Below are positions 16,750 to 25,308 of a DNA stretch of 64,000 nucleotides, one piece after another. The stretch lies in assembly GCA_963789885.1 (NCBI GenBank), contig CAWBNB010000017.1, positions 27,991-91,990 of the forward strand. Direction: 5' to 3'. Each line of letters begins with the position of its first letter. Within the stretch, counting starts at the first letter, position 1. The notes below the pieces were generated by a model. The model was given only the letters and a program-made list of their open reading frames with translations. It was not told the DNA's origin and did not search any database. Origin of the DNA: DATEDA01 sp963789885. GTDB taxonomy: Bacteria > Pseudomonadota > Gammaproteobacteria > Burkholderiales > SG8-39. The translations under genes and the position numbers were made by a program.

Positions 16750-16826
16750 GGGTTTTTGGGGGTGAGCTGCCGACTTCCCGTCAATAGCGCCAACTAGTTG
16801 ACAGCGGCGGCGCCGGCGGCGCCCGA

Positions 16827-17537
16827 TTACTTCGTTTTCAGCTTCTCCTCAAGCTGCTTGAGCCGGCGCTCGAGCAGCTCGAAATCCCGGCGGTCCTTGA
16901 CCTGTCCGCTCGCCAACAGCCCCCCGATCATGATCTTGGCAGCCTCCAGCTCGTTCATGTCCTCGAGAATGAAAGGCTCCATCTGGCGGACCCAAGTCGG
17001 CGCATCCGGGGTCGTGGTGTTCTGCTGCAGCGCAACCGCGTACTTGCGCGCGAGCGGCAGGTCCTTGAGTTGGTGCTTGGCGAGGAGGGTGGCGTGAGCC
17101 AGCCACGGCCAGCGCCGATTGGGATCTTTCAGATACTCGCGGTAGACGAAGTCGAGCATCTTGCGCTGCCGTGCTGGGTCCGGGATGTCCGCGTAGAGCC
17201 GGCTCGCGCTCATGAGCGGGTATTGGCCCCCCGGGTCGAGTTCGAGGATCCTGGCGAGCCATTCCACCAGGCGGTCGTAGTCGAGGTCGCGGTACGGTAT
17301 GCGCGTCCCGGCCTGATAGTCGAACGCCTGCAGGTACAGCATCAGCAGGTCGGCGAGCGCGATCGGCTCGCCGACCGCGGCGAGCCGCAGGGCGTTCGCG
17401 CCCGGTGCCGGGCCGAGGTCCTCCGCCCGCGCCGACGGGCGCGGCTGCAGCACGGCCACCCCGATCTGCAGCCCCAGCGCCAGGACGAGCCCGACAGCGA
17501 CCCAGCGCGGTACATCGGCGAGCGGGCGTTCGCGCAT
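16827..17537 (-). CDS. Membrane-anchored helical (TPR-like) protein, partner of ABC permease
   Basis: A 236-residue protein of unknown function. It has one N-terminal membrane segment (about 11–30, RWVAVGLVLALGLQIGVAVL) and then a helical, TPR-like periplasmic part (YPLMSASRLYADIPDPARQ, WPWLAHATLLAKHQLKDLP, EAAKIMIGGL) ending in a Lys/Glu/Leu coiled segment. Its start is only three bases after the stop of the ABC permease gene, so the two are translated together and probably work together. No named family was recognised. Confidence 0.75.
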   Translation of the reverse strand: MRERPLADVPRWVAVGLVLALGLQIGVAVLQPRPSARAEDLGPAPGANALRLAAVGEPIALADLLMLYLQAFDYQAGTRIPYRDLDYDRLVEWLARILELDPGGQYPLMSASRLYADIPDPARQRKMLDFVYREYLKDPNRRWPWLAHATLLAKHQLKDLPLARKYAVALQQNTTTPDAPTWVRQMEPFILEDMNELEAAKIMIGGLLASGQVKDRRDFELLERRLKQLEEKLKTK

Positions 17538-17540
17538 CGG

Positions 17541-18308
17541 TCAGAGGTTCTGGCGGTGGAGGTCGAACTGAGCGGCGGTGACGAGGAGCGCCGTGTAGAT
17601 CGCCGCCTGCGCGAGCACGCTTCCCACCGCGGCTGCCGACGGCGGCGCGTCGACCAGCCAGGCGGTCTGGGTCATGAGGTCGAACCGCGGCAGGATCGCG
17701 GCGATCCCCTGCACCACCCAGTTCGACGCGCGATCGGTCCAGGTCTGCGATCCCTCGGCCGCCCGGGCAATGATCTCGATCGCCGCCATCGACCGGCCGA
17801 GCAGGTAGAACCCGAGCACCGCGGCGAGCGCCGGGACCACATGGGTGAGCGTGATTACGCAGAAGAGACTCATCGACGCGAGGATGACCAGCTCGCAGGC
17901 GAGCGACAGGCCCCAGAGGGCGACCCGCGCGGGTGGCGCGAAGAACGCGAGCGGGGCGCTGACGATCACGGCGAGCGCGAGGGCGGCGGCCGAGAATCCG
18001 ACGAGCTTGCCGAAGAGATAGGCCGCGCGCGGCCAGGGCTGCGCGAGCATCAGCTCGAGCACCTTGTCGTTGAACTCGCGCACCATGCTCATGACCACGA
18101 ACGACGCCACCAGGAACGCGGCGCAGCCACGGAGCAAGGCTGCGATAATCGCCGCCTGTACCCGTGCGGTCTCGATGAGCGCGACCTGCTGCAGGAACGC
18201 CGCCGATACGCCGGCGAAGAGGAGGAGCACGCCGACCAGCCACAGCATGCGGCTGCGCAGTGCTTCCAGCAACGTTGCTCGGGCGATCGAAAGTACGACC
18301 TTTGTCAT
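17541..18308 (-). CDS. ABC-2 type transporter permease
   Basis: A 255-residue integral membrane protein with about six hydrophobic segments. It starts with ARATLLEALRSRMLWLVGVLLLF and has the ABC-2 pattern REFNDKVLELMLAQPWPRAAYLFGKL, as in NosY/GldF-like permeases. No ATPase gene is adjacent. An ABC ATPase without an adjacent permease is encoded at 36359–37093, and a permease already paired with its own ATPase is at 42326, so the 36359 product is the likely partner. It is divergent from the histidine kinase gene at 18412. Substrate unknown. Confidence 0.85.
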   Translation of the reverse strand: MTKVVLSIARATLLEALRSRMLWLVGVLLLFAGVSAAFLQQVALIETARVQAAIIAALLRGCAAFLVASFVVMSMVREFNDKVLELMLAQPWPRAAYLFGKLVGFSAAALALAVIVSAPLAFFAPPARVALWGLSLACELVILASMSLFCVITLTHVVPALAAVLGFYLLGRSMAAIEIIARAAEGSQTWTDRASNWVVQGIAAILPRFDLMTQTAWLVDAPPSAAAVGSVLAQAAIYTALLVTAAQFDLHRQNL

Positions 18309-18334
18309 CTGCGAAGCATCACCGGGGCGGCGCT

Positions 18335-18350
18335 TGGCACGAAATCTGCG
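18335..18350 (+). promoter_or_regulatory. Sigma54 (−24/−12) promoter of the histidine kinase gene
   Basis: TTGGCACGAAATCTGC has a perfect −24 block (TGGCACG) and the −12 GC exactly 10 bases after the GG. It would start transcription near 18361, about 50 bases before the kinase ATG at 18412. With the prepilin promoter it places both transcription units under RpoN. Confidence 0.7.
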
Positions 18351-18411
18351 CTCGCGCGAAGCCTAAGGGCCCGGGCGGCGGGACGCAAGCGGGGGCGAGC
18401 CTGCACAAGTC

Positions 18412-20169
18412 ATGACTGAGCGCGCATTCGATCAGGTGGAACAGCGGGCAGGGCGCTGGCGATGGCTCATGCTCGCCATGCTCGTCTGCCTGCATTTCGC
18501 GGCGACGCGGGGCGTCGAGGACTTCTGGGCGCGCGGCCTGATGATGGCCCACCTCGGCCTCTTCCTCGTCTGGCAGCCGTTCATCCAGGCGGGCCAGCGG
18601 CTCAAGGTGAGCGAGGTCATTCTGATCGTCCTCATCACGGTCGGGATCCTCGCGTTCCTGAACTGGTGGATGCTCGGCCTCTGGGTCGTCGTGCTCGCCG
18701 GGATCGTCGGGGGCAAGGTCTTCCTGTTCCAGGCGCGGTGGCTCCGCGGCTTCTACCTCACCGTCTTCTCCTACCTCGTTGCGCTCCTCCTCCTCTGGAT
18801 CGTGCCGAGCGGGTTCCCGAACACCCGGCCCGACGAGCTGATGCATCTCCTCGTCCTCTATGGCCTGCCGCTGCTCTTCCTCGTGATGGCGGCGATCCCG
18901 GTCGAGTCGGACAGCGCCGAGCCGCAGGTGGTCGACTTCTTCTACGCCAGCATGATCTTCCTGCTGCTGGTGGCGCTCGTGCTCGGCAGCTTCACCTTCA
19001 TGACCGTCGGCGGCAGGTCCTACGTGCTGTCGCTCATGCTCAGCCTGTTCGTGATCGCCGCGGTGCTGCTGTTCCTGAGCCTTGCCTGGAACCCGCGCGC
19101 CGGTTTCTCGGGCCTGCAGATGGTGTTCTCGAGGTACCTCCTGTCGATCGGGCTGCCGTTCGAGCAGTGGCTGCACTTCCTCGCCGAGAGTTCGCGGAGC
19201 GAGTCGCGGCCAGACCAGTTCCTGAAGGAGGCGTGCGCGGGCCTCGGCCGACTGCCCTGGGTGACCGGCGGGAGCTGGATGACCGCGGCCGACTCGGGCG
19301 AGTTCGGCGCGCCCTCCAAGTACACCGTCGACTACGCTGGTCGGGAGGTGAGCATCCGCCTCTACTGCCGCCACCGCCCGAGCCCGTCGCTCGTCTGGCA
19401 CTTCAACCTCCTCGGCCAGCTCGTCGGCCAGTTCTACGTCGCCAAGCAGCGCGAGCTCAAGCTCCAGCAGCAGACCTACGTCCAGGCGCTGCACGAGACC
19501 GGCGCGCGCATGACGCACGACGTCAAGAACCTGCTGCAGACCCTGAACGTCCTCTGCTCCGCCGCCGAACGCGAGCCGGACGGCGATCCGGGCGCGCTGC
19601 ATGGGTTGATGCGGCGGCATCTCCCGACCGTTCTGCAGCGGCTCCAGCAGACGCTCGACAAGCTCCAGCGCCCGCAGATCGACAGCGGCCGGTTCATCAC
19701 GACCGAGGCATGGTGGGAGTCGCTCCAGAAGACCTATCAGCTCCGCGGGGTGGAGTTCGAGGCGACGGCGCTCGACGCGGGCATCCTGCTGCCGAAGGAC
19801 CTGTTCGACAGCGCCTCGGAGAACCTGCTGCAGAACGCGCTCGAGAAGCGCAAGGTCGATCCGGACGTCGCGGTCACCGTCTCCCTCGCCTGTGGCGACG
19901 AGATCGTGCTGCGGGTCTGCGACAGCGGCCGGCCGGTGTCGCGGAACGTGCTGCAGGGCCTGCTGCGCGGGCCGGTCCCGTCGGAGACCGGCTACGGGAT
20001 CGGCCTGTACCAGGTCGCGCGGCAGGCCGAGATGTCGGGATTCAGCTTCCGGCTCGCGGGCAACGAGCAGGGTCAGGTGTGCTTCGAGCTGCGTGGAGAA
20101 GTGCGCCGCGGGGGCCCGGCTCTGCGCGCCGGACCGCGCACCGCGGCGCAGGAGAGCGCAGCGACCTGA
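18412..20169 (+). CDS. Membrane sensor histidine kinase
   Basis: A 585-residue kinase. The first 230 or so residues hold about seven or eight membrane helices with short loops and no large periplasmic domain, so it likely senses a membrane or cytoplasmic cue. A GAF-like cytoplasmic region (about 250–340) is followed by the H-box RMTHDVKNLLQ with His369, an N-box SENLLQNALEK, and weak G-boxes (VCDSGRPV, TGYGIGLYQ). The HDxKN form of the H-box resembles the PrsK type found with PEP-CTERM and pilus regulators. No response regulator is adjacent; the NtrC-type protein at 34942–36366 is the best candidate partner. Start is ATG behind a sigma54 promoter. Confidence 0.88.
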   Translation: MTERAFDQVEQRAGRWRWLMLAMLVCLHFAATRGVEDFWARGLMMAHLGLFLVWQPFIQAGQRLKVSEVILIVLITVGILAFLNWWMLGLWVVVLAGIVGGKVFLFQARWLRGFYLTVFSYLVALLLLWIVPSGFPNTRPDELMHLLVLYGLPLLFLVMAAIPVESDSAEPQVVDFFYASMIFLLLVALVLGSFTFMTVGGRSYVLSLMLSLFVIAAVLLFLSLAWNPRAGFSGLQMVFSRYLLSIGLPFEQWLHFLAESSRSESRPDQFLKEACAGLGRLPWVTGGSWMTAADSGEFGAPSKYTVDYAGREVSIRLYCRHRPSPSLVWHFNLLGQLVGQFYVAKQRELKLQQQTYVQALHETGARMTHDVKNLLQTLNVLCSAAEREPDGDPGALHGLMRRHLPTVLQRLQQTLDKLQRPQIDSGRFITTEAWWESLQKTYQLRGVEFEATALDAGILLPKDLFDSASENLLQNALEKRKVDPDVAVTVSLACGDEIVLRVCDSGRPVSRNVLQGLLRGPVPSETGYGIGLYQVARQAEMSGFSFRLAGNEQGQVCFELRGEVRRGGPALRAGPRTAAQESAAT

Positions 20170-20173
20170 GAAC

Positions 20174-20192
20174 GCGCGCCGCCCGGGCGCGC
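20174..20192. terminator. Shared hairpin between convergent kinase and cyclase genes
   Basis: GCGCGCC and GGCGCGC form a perfect 7-bp stem with a five-base loop in the 28-base gap between two converging genes. There is no T-run, so any terminator function would be weak or factor-dependent. Confidence 0.3.
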
Positions 20193-20197
20193 CTACC

Positions 20198-21490
20198 TCA
20201 CGCGGCCGCTTCCTGGACGGCCGCGGTCTTGCGGCCCTTGAGCGTGTAGACCGTCGTGTCGCCCTTGCCCTTGAGGTAGATCGTCTTCGGCGGGTCGAAC
20301 TCGAACTTGTTGCGCAGGCGGCGGTAGGTCGTGACGTCGACCTGGATCATCCCGGGCACGCTCTCGGCGGTGATGCGGCTCGCGAGGTTGACCGTGTCGC
20401 CCCACAGGTCGTAGATGAACTTCTTCTTGCCGACCACGCCGGCCACCACCGGACCGGTGCCGATGCCCATGCGGATCTCGAGCCGGTGGTCGTGGATCGC
20501 GATGTTCTTCGCCAGCAGGTCGCGCATTTCGAGCGCCATCTGGGCGATCGCCTCGGAGTAGTTGATCGCCGAGTCGTCGTTGATGCCCCCGGCGACCATG
20601 TACGCGTCGCCGATCGTCTTGATCTTCTCGAGACCGTACTTCTCGGCGAGCGCGTCGAACGACGAGAACACCTTGTTCAGCATCGCGAAGATCTGGTTCG
20701 GCGACAGGCCCTCCGCCAGGGTGGTGAAGTTCACGATGTCGGCGAACATCACCGTCACGTCGGCGAAGCCGTCGGCGATCGTCCCGTCCTCCATCTTCAG
20801 GCGCTCGGCGACCGGGCCCGGCAGGATGTTGAGCAGCAGCCGCTCGGAGCGCTCCTGCTCGGCTTGCAGGAGCCGGTGCGCCTCCTCGAGCCGCACCTTC
20901 GACTTCTCGCGCTCCACCGCCGCGAACCGCAGCAGGAGATACACGATGCTCGAGATCGCGACGAAGTTGAGCGCGAAGAAGACCACGATCGTCTTCGGCG
21001 GGACCGGCGGCGGTTTGACGCCCTCGGAGAAGATCCAGTAGTCGTAGCCCGCCGCCCCGATGATGAGCAGGACGTAGGCCGCGAACCAGAGGACCGACTC
21101 CCGCGGGTTGTAGAGGAGGATCGCTCCGACCGGCGCGAGGAGTCCCCAGAGCACGAAGCCGCTGGCGGTGATGAAATCCCCGAGCGTCGCCTGCAGCACG
21201 AACGGGAACGCGAGATACAGCGAGAGCTGCATCACCCTGAACCAGTCGAAGTTGCGGCTCACCAGGTAGATGGCGAGCGTGCCGAGCGAGACGAGCTGGT
21301 AGCCGACCGGGACCGACGTCGGGATGTTCAGGCCCATGGACTGGTACAGGACGAGCCAGAGCACCGGGGACGCGGTGGTGAGCCCCATCGCGAACATCAG
21401 GAGCGACTTCTTGAGTTTGACCTCGTCCGAATCGCCCGGCTCGATGCCGGCCGTCTTCAGGCGCCTCCACAGGTCGGACACGTAGCTCAT
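20198..21490 (-). CDS. Membrane-bound class III adenylate cyclase
   Basis: A 430-residue protein with six membrane helices (about 30–185), a coiled-coil linker (about 190–220) and a class III cyclase catalytic domain. Both metal-binding aspartates are present (Asp251 in FADIVNFT and Asp295 in KTIGDAYM). The Lys before the second (EKIKTIGD), the Asp in DLWGDTVN and the Asn/Arg of VNLASRI are the residues expected for an active ATP-using cyclase. It therefore likely makes cAMP rather than cGMP. It sits between the kinase and the pilus operon and has its own promoter. Confidence 0.92.
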   Translation of the reverse strand: MSYVSDLWRRLKTAGIEPGDSDEVKLKKSLLMFAMGLTTASPVLWLVLYQSMGLNIPTSVPVGYQLVSLGTLAIYLVSRNFDWFRVMQLSLYLAFPFVLQATLGDFITASGFVLWGLLAPVGAILLYNPRESVLWFAAYVLLIIGAAGYDYWIFSEGVKPPPVPPKTIVVFFALNFVAISSIVYLLLRFAAVEREKSKVRLEEAHRLLQAEQERSERLLLNILPGPVAERLKMEDGTIADGFADVTVMFADIVNFTTLAEGLSPNQIFAMLNKVFSSFDALAEKYGLEKIKTIGDAYMVAGGINDDSAINYSEAIAQMALEMRDLLAKNIAIHDHRLEIRMGIGTGPVVAGVVGKKKFIYDLWGDTVNLASRITAESVPGMIQVDVTTYRRLRNKFEFDPPKTIYLKGKGDTTVYTLKGRKTAAVQEAAA

Positions 21491-21562
21491 CTAGGCGTTG
21501 TTCTGGGCGCGTGGGCGCCCGGTGCGGCGCCATCAGGCGCCGGACCGGCGGAAATGCAAACG

Positions 21563-21590
21563 ATTGTACGATGACTCGACTGCCGGTCAT
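21563..21590 (-). promoter_or_regulatory. Sigma70-type promoter of the adenylate cyclase gene
   Basis: On the minus strand ATGACC and TACAAT are separated by 16 bases, each close to the −35/−10 consensus. The start would be about 65 bases upstream of the ATG at 21490. A 6-bp hairpin GGCGCC-ATCA-GGCGCC (21530–21545) lies in the leader. Confidence 0.45.
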
Positions 21591-21677
21591 CCACGAACCG
21601 GCGGCCGCTGCGGAAGACTTGGCGTTCCCGCGGCGGGTTGCGCGGCCGGGAACCGGAACGATGCCTCAAACGGGCGT

Positions 21678-22457
21678 TCAGAGTGCGCCGGCGGCGACGA
21701 GGCGGCCGTAGAGCACGTTCGCGGAGAGCGTGACGAGCATGTCGTCGAAGTCGGCCACCGGCGCGTGAGTGACGAAGTACGGGTTGCGGCTGGCGGCCAC
21801 GCTGACGTTCAGATTGTCCTGCTCGTCGGGGCCGAGCGGCCCGTTGAGGCCGGTCTTTCCGGTCGAGAACACGACCGCCGCCACCAACGTCGGTGTCCGG
21901 CCCGCCGGGCAGACGCCAGCGGGCGCGCCCGGCAGGTCGACGCACACGGTGAGATCGGTGGTCAGCCCCGTGTACCCGGCTGCCTTGAGCGCGCCGGCGG
22001 TGGTGAAGGCGTTCACGCTGACGCCGGGCGGGACGGAGGCGGTCACGCGCGTCACGGCGTACCGCACCGGGTTTCCCCATGCATCGACCAACTGGCCCAG
22101 GTTGTTCGTCGGTCCGATGCCCAGGGTGATCGCCGGCACGAAGCCGGGCTGGGTCAGGGCGCCACCGCCGTCGAGCGTGATGGTGCAGGCCCCGCCCCCG
22201 AGCGGATCCTCCCGGCCGCTGGTGGCGACGCTCGCCGGGCAGGGCAATCGCCCGTTCGCCACTGCGAAGCCGATCAGTGCGTCCCGTGCGCCTTCGAGCG
22301 CGCGTCGCGTTTCCACGAGCTCGCGGTTCTCGTTCTGGGCGGAGAGCGTCATCAGCAGACCGCCGGCGAGGAGGGCGACGATCATCGCGACGATCGCAAG
22401 CTCGGTGAGCGTGAAGCCCCGTGCGCGCGCGCGGAGCGGAGACGCGGGCGCGATCAC
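21678..22457 (-). CDS. Prepilin-like protein (MSHA/pseudopilin type)
   Basis: A 259-residue pilin-like protein. After a basic leader (ending PLRARARG) comes FTLTELAIVAMIVALLAGG with Glu at mature position 5. The body has a conserved RDALIGFAVANGRLPCPA segment, which is shared with the larger protein just upstream (KEALIARAAF...GSLPCPDRDNDG), so both belong to one minor-pilin-like family. GTG at 22457 overlaps the upstream stop (GTGA), supporting this start. It is the last gene of the assembly operon and is probably a minor subunit rather than the main fibre. Confidence 0.85.
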   Translation of the reverse strand: MIAPASPLRARARGFTLTELAIVAMIVALLAGGLLMTLSAQNENRELVETRRALEGARDALIGFAVANGRLPCPASVATSGREDPLGGGACTITLDGGGALTQPGFVPAITLGIGPTNNLGQLVDAWGNPVRYAVTRVTASVPPGVSVNAFTTAGALKAAGYTGLTTDLTVCVDLPGAPAGVCPAGRTPTLVAAVVFSTGKTGLNGPLGPDEQDNLNVSVAASRNPYFVTHAPVADFDDMLVTLSANVLYGRLVAAGAL

Positions 22458-24257
22458 GGTTCCACCGCCACCACGACGAGGCGGTCGTTGAAAGTCTTGG
22501 AGCGCAGCTTTTGCTCGAAGACGTAGTCGGGGACGTCGGAGATGCTGGCCGGCGTGCTCACGAAGTTCTCGTCCTCGAAGTAGTTCGCGATCGTGTAAGT
22601 GCGTACCCCGGAGCCGAGGTTGCGGCCGGCGAGCACGAGAACGGCGCGGGCCTTTGGCGGCCCGCCGACGACGGTGATGCATGGCAGCGGCGGGGCCGGG
22701 CACACGGTCGTGGGGTCACGAGTCCCGAGATCAGCGCGCGCCCTGAAGCCGTCCGATACCGCGTAGTAGGTCTGACGATGCCAGCCGTTGGCCACGAACC
22801 AGTACTCCGGCTGCCCGGAGTTGGTGAGATTGCTGAACGAGAACGGCGTGCGCGGGAACCTGATCAGCACCGTTCGCGGCGGCGTGATCGTCTGCGGAAG
22901 CGTGGCGGTGATCGTCACGCGCAGCCCGCCATCCGCCGCGAGCACGAGCGCTTTGCTCGAGCGCGGAAGGCGCTACCCCGTCGACCTCCCAGTTGACCAG
23001 GTTGACGAATTGATCCGGGTTCATGAGGAGCGATCCCGCGACATTCGTCAACCGCGCCTGGAACTGGACCTGCAGAGTGGTGCATGCCGGGCCGATGCAG
23101 GTGTAGTCGAACGCGCACTCGGCGTAGCCCGAGCCCGCGATATAGCAGCCGACCGCGGGATTGAACGTGACCGTCCCGGCTCCTGACACGACGTTCAGCG
23201 TCGGCGGATCCGGGTCGCCCATGGCCGGCGGCGCATTCCACCGGACACGGCTGCCGTCGCCGTCGCTCGTCACCGGCAGCAGCCCGTTGGTCTCCGAATA
23301 CACGCCGAGGTAGTCGTCGCTGGGGCGCCCGGGGTTGTCGTAGGGTGCGGCGAACGGGAAGAACCCGCGCCGCTTGTCGCCGTATAGCGCCGTGCCCCAG
23401 CGCTCGAAGTAGCCGTTGGCCGCCGCGTCGTTGGTGAGGACGGGGACGATCTCTTTTTCGATCCGCTTCGCGACGACCGGCTCCACGATCGCGAACAGGT
23501 CCGCGTGCGTGATGATCATCAGCTGATCGTTGAACGGCACGCCCCCGGGACAATCGGGGCGCTCGCAGCGCGGGCTCTGCTCGTAGATCGTGTCGATGCT
23601 CGCGTTCTGCCCCTCGAGATAGTTGGCGACCTTGCAGTTTTCGTCGATGCCCCAGGTGCAGGGCGCATCGGTCGACCCGCCCGCGGGGCCGTCGCGCCGT
23701 TGCGCCCCGACGACCGTGCCCGGCGCGAACACGATCGCCACGACCCCCCCGGTCGGCGCCATGCCGGGCACGGTCAAGGTGCCCTGGGTGTCCGAGTTGA
23801 CCGCGTACGCGGGCGAGTCGGTGAAGTTCTGCGACAGCGCGTACCACAGCCGTGCGCCGCTGGCGTCGCGGAGATCCGGCAGCCCCAGGGTCTTCCACGG
23901 GAGCCGGCCGATATACGAGAAACAGTTGTTGCCGGGGGCGAGGAGGTCCGCGACGCCGTCATTGTCCCGGTCGGGACACGGCAGACTTCCCGGGTGGTTC
24001 AGGTCGAACGCGGCGCGCGCGATCAGCGCTTCCTTCGCCTGTTGAAGCGCGAGCGCCGTGACGTCCTCCCGGTGCAGGGTCGCTCCCGCAGCCGCGGCGT
24101 TCAGCCCGTCGACGATGAGATAGAGGGAGCCGATCACGAGGACCAGCAGCGTCAGGAGCGCAGCGAAACCGTCCTCCCGGCGCGCGGTCGAGCGCCCGGC
24201 GGGACTGCGGGACCGGCTGGCGAACTGCATGACGCTTGCTCGGAACGGATCGGTCAA
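22454..24257 (-). CDS. Large pilin-like (GspK/PilX-type) protein, frameshifted
   Basis: About 600 residues if one frame change near base 22970 is corrected. The N-terminal 480 or so residues are in one frame (GFAALLTLLVLVIGSLYLIVDG membrane helix, then LPCPDRDNDGVADLLAPGNN). The last 165 or so are in another (VLAADGGLRVTITATLPQ to the stop at 22454). The pilin-like helix lacks Glu5: the residue five after the Gly is Leu, as in GspK-type tip subunits. Six or more cysteines and a large body suggest a tip or adhesin role. ATG at 24257 overlaps the upstream stop (ATGA). Confidence 0.7.
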
Positions 24258-24691
24258 GGCGACGGCGCCTTCGGATTCACTCGGACCGTCCCGCCCTGCA
24301 GGCCGTCCTTGACTTCGCCGCGCGTACGATCGAGCGTCTGGCCAATCTTGACCGTGCCGTCCTGCAGGTGCACCCGCGCCGGGTCGCGGCCCGAATAGGT
24401 GTCGTACTGCGGCACGCCGTTGACCCAGGTCGTCGTCTTGCCGCTCGACCGGGTGACGTGACCGTTCACCGTTATCGAGCTCTCGATGACGACTTCCTTG
24501 TCCTGGATGTTGCTTTCGCGCCGGCGATCGAGGTCCTGCCGCTGCTGCGGCGTGAAGAACAGGCGGCCGAGCTCGTCGGCGGCCGCCGGGGGCGTCGGCG
24601 CGAGGCCCGCGACACCGGCGAGCGCGAGCGCGAGCAGCGCCCGTGCGGCGATGCGTGACGAATCCCTGCGTCCGACCGTCGTCGTACTCAT
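24254..24691 (-). CDS. Small periplasmic pilus assembly protein (MshK/PilP-like)
   Basis: A 145-residue protein with a signal peptide (AARALLALALAGVAGLAPTPPAAA, cleavage near 38) followed by ELGRLFFTPQQRQDLDRRR and a short beta-rich domain (VIESSITVNGHVTRSSGKTT, VNGVPQ). The position between the PilO-like and pilin-like genes and the NG-V-R pattern recall MshK or PilP, which link the inner-membrane complex to the secretin. ATG at 24691 overlaps the preceding stop. Similarity to named families is weak. Confidence 0.65.
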   Translation of the reverse strand: MSTTTVGRRDSSRIAARALLALALAGVAGLAPTPPAAADELGRLFFTPQQRQDLDRRRESNIQDKEVVIESSITVNGHVTRSSGKTTTWVNGVPQYDTYSGRDPARVHLQDGTVKIGQTLDRTRGEVKDGLQGGTVRVNPKAPSP

Positions 24692-25308
24692 GCGGGCCCC
24701 ATCTTGCGGTCGCGGATGGTGACGAGATCGATCTCGCACGATGCCTGCAGCCGCGGCGCGAGCCGGCGGTCGGGCGCGGCCGCAGCGACCGCGCTGCGCT
24801 GGAGCGTGCACGACCGGATCACCACGTGCGCGCTCAGCACACGGCGCAGATCGTCCAGGAACCGGAACAGATCGTCTTCATGGAGCAGCGCCATGTCGAC
24901 CTTCATCGGGCTCGCCATGAATTCGACGTCGCCCCCGCCGGCGAGGCCTGGGTAGTCGACGGGCCGCTGCGTGTCGATCGAGTACTTGACGTCGAACAGC
25001 TTGCGCGCCGCCTTGATCTCGCCGATCCGGTCGACCCAGTCGAGCCGCCGCTCGTCGCCGATCACGCCGCGGTCGAGAAGCTTGCGGTAGTCGAGGAGCC
25101 GGTCGCGGATCTCGCGCTCCTCATCGGTCGCGCGCTCGAGCTTGCTCTGCGCCGACTGCCGCTCGGCCGTAGCGGCCTGCTGTTCGCCGGTCGCCTTGCT
25201 CACGAGCTGCTGCGTGAGGACGAGCGCCGCAACTCCCCCGGCGACCAGCGCCGCCGCCAGGATCCCCGGCATTGCGAGCCGCTGCCCTGCGCTCGGTGGA
25301 AGCTTCAT
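24688..25308 (-). CDS. PilO/MshJ-like inner-membrane assembly protein
   Basis: 206 residues: one membrane helix (about 12–33), a coiled coil (about 40–80; KATGEQQAATAERQSAQSKL) and a ferredoxin-like periplasmic domain (VDMALLHEDDLFRFLDDLRR, LQASCEIDLVTI). This is the PilO/GspM/MshJ layout. It is translated in overlap (ATGA) with the PilMN-like gene before it and the MshK-like gene after it, as expected for parts of one inner-membrane platform. Confidence 0.75.
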   Translation of the reverse strand: MKLPPSAGQRLAMPGILAAALVAGGVAALVLTQQLVSKATGEQQAATAERQSAQSKLERATDEEREIRDRLLDYRKLLDRGVIGDERRLDWVDRIGEIKAARKLFDVKYSIDTQRPVDYPGLAGGGDVEFMASPMKVDMALLHEDDLFRFLDDLRRVLSAHVVIRSCTLQRSAVAAAAPDRRLAPRLQASCEIDLVTIRDRKMGPA

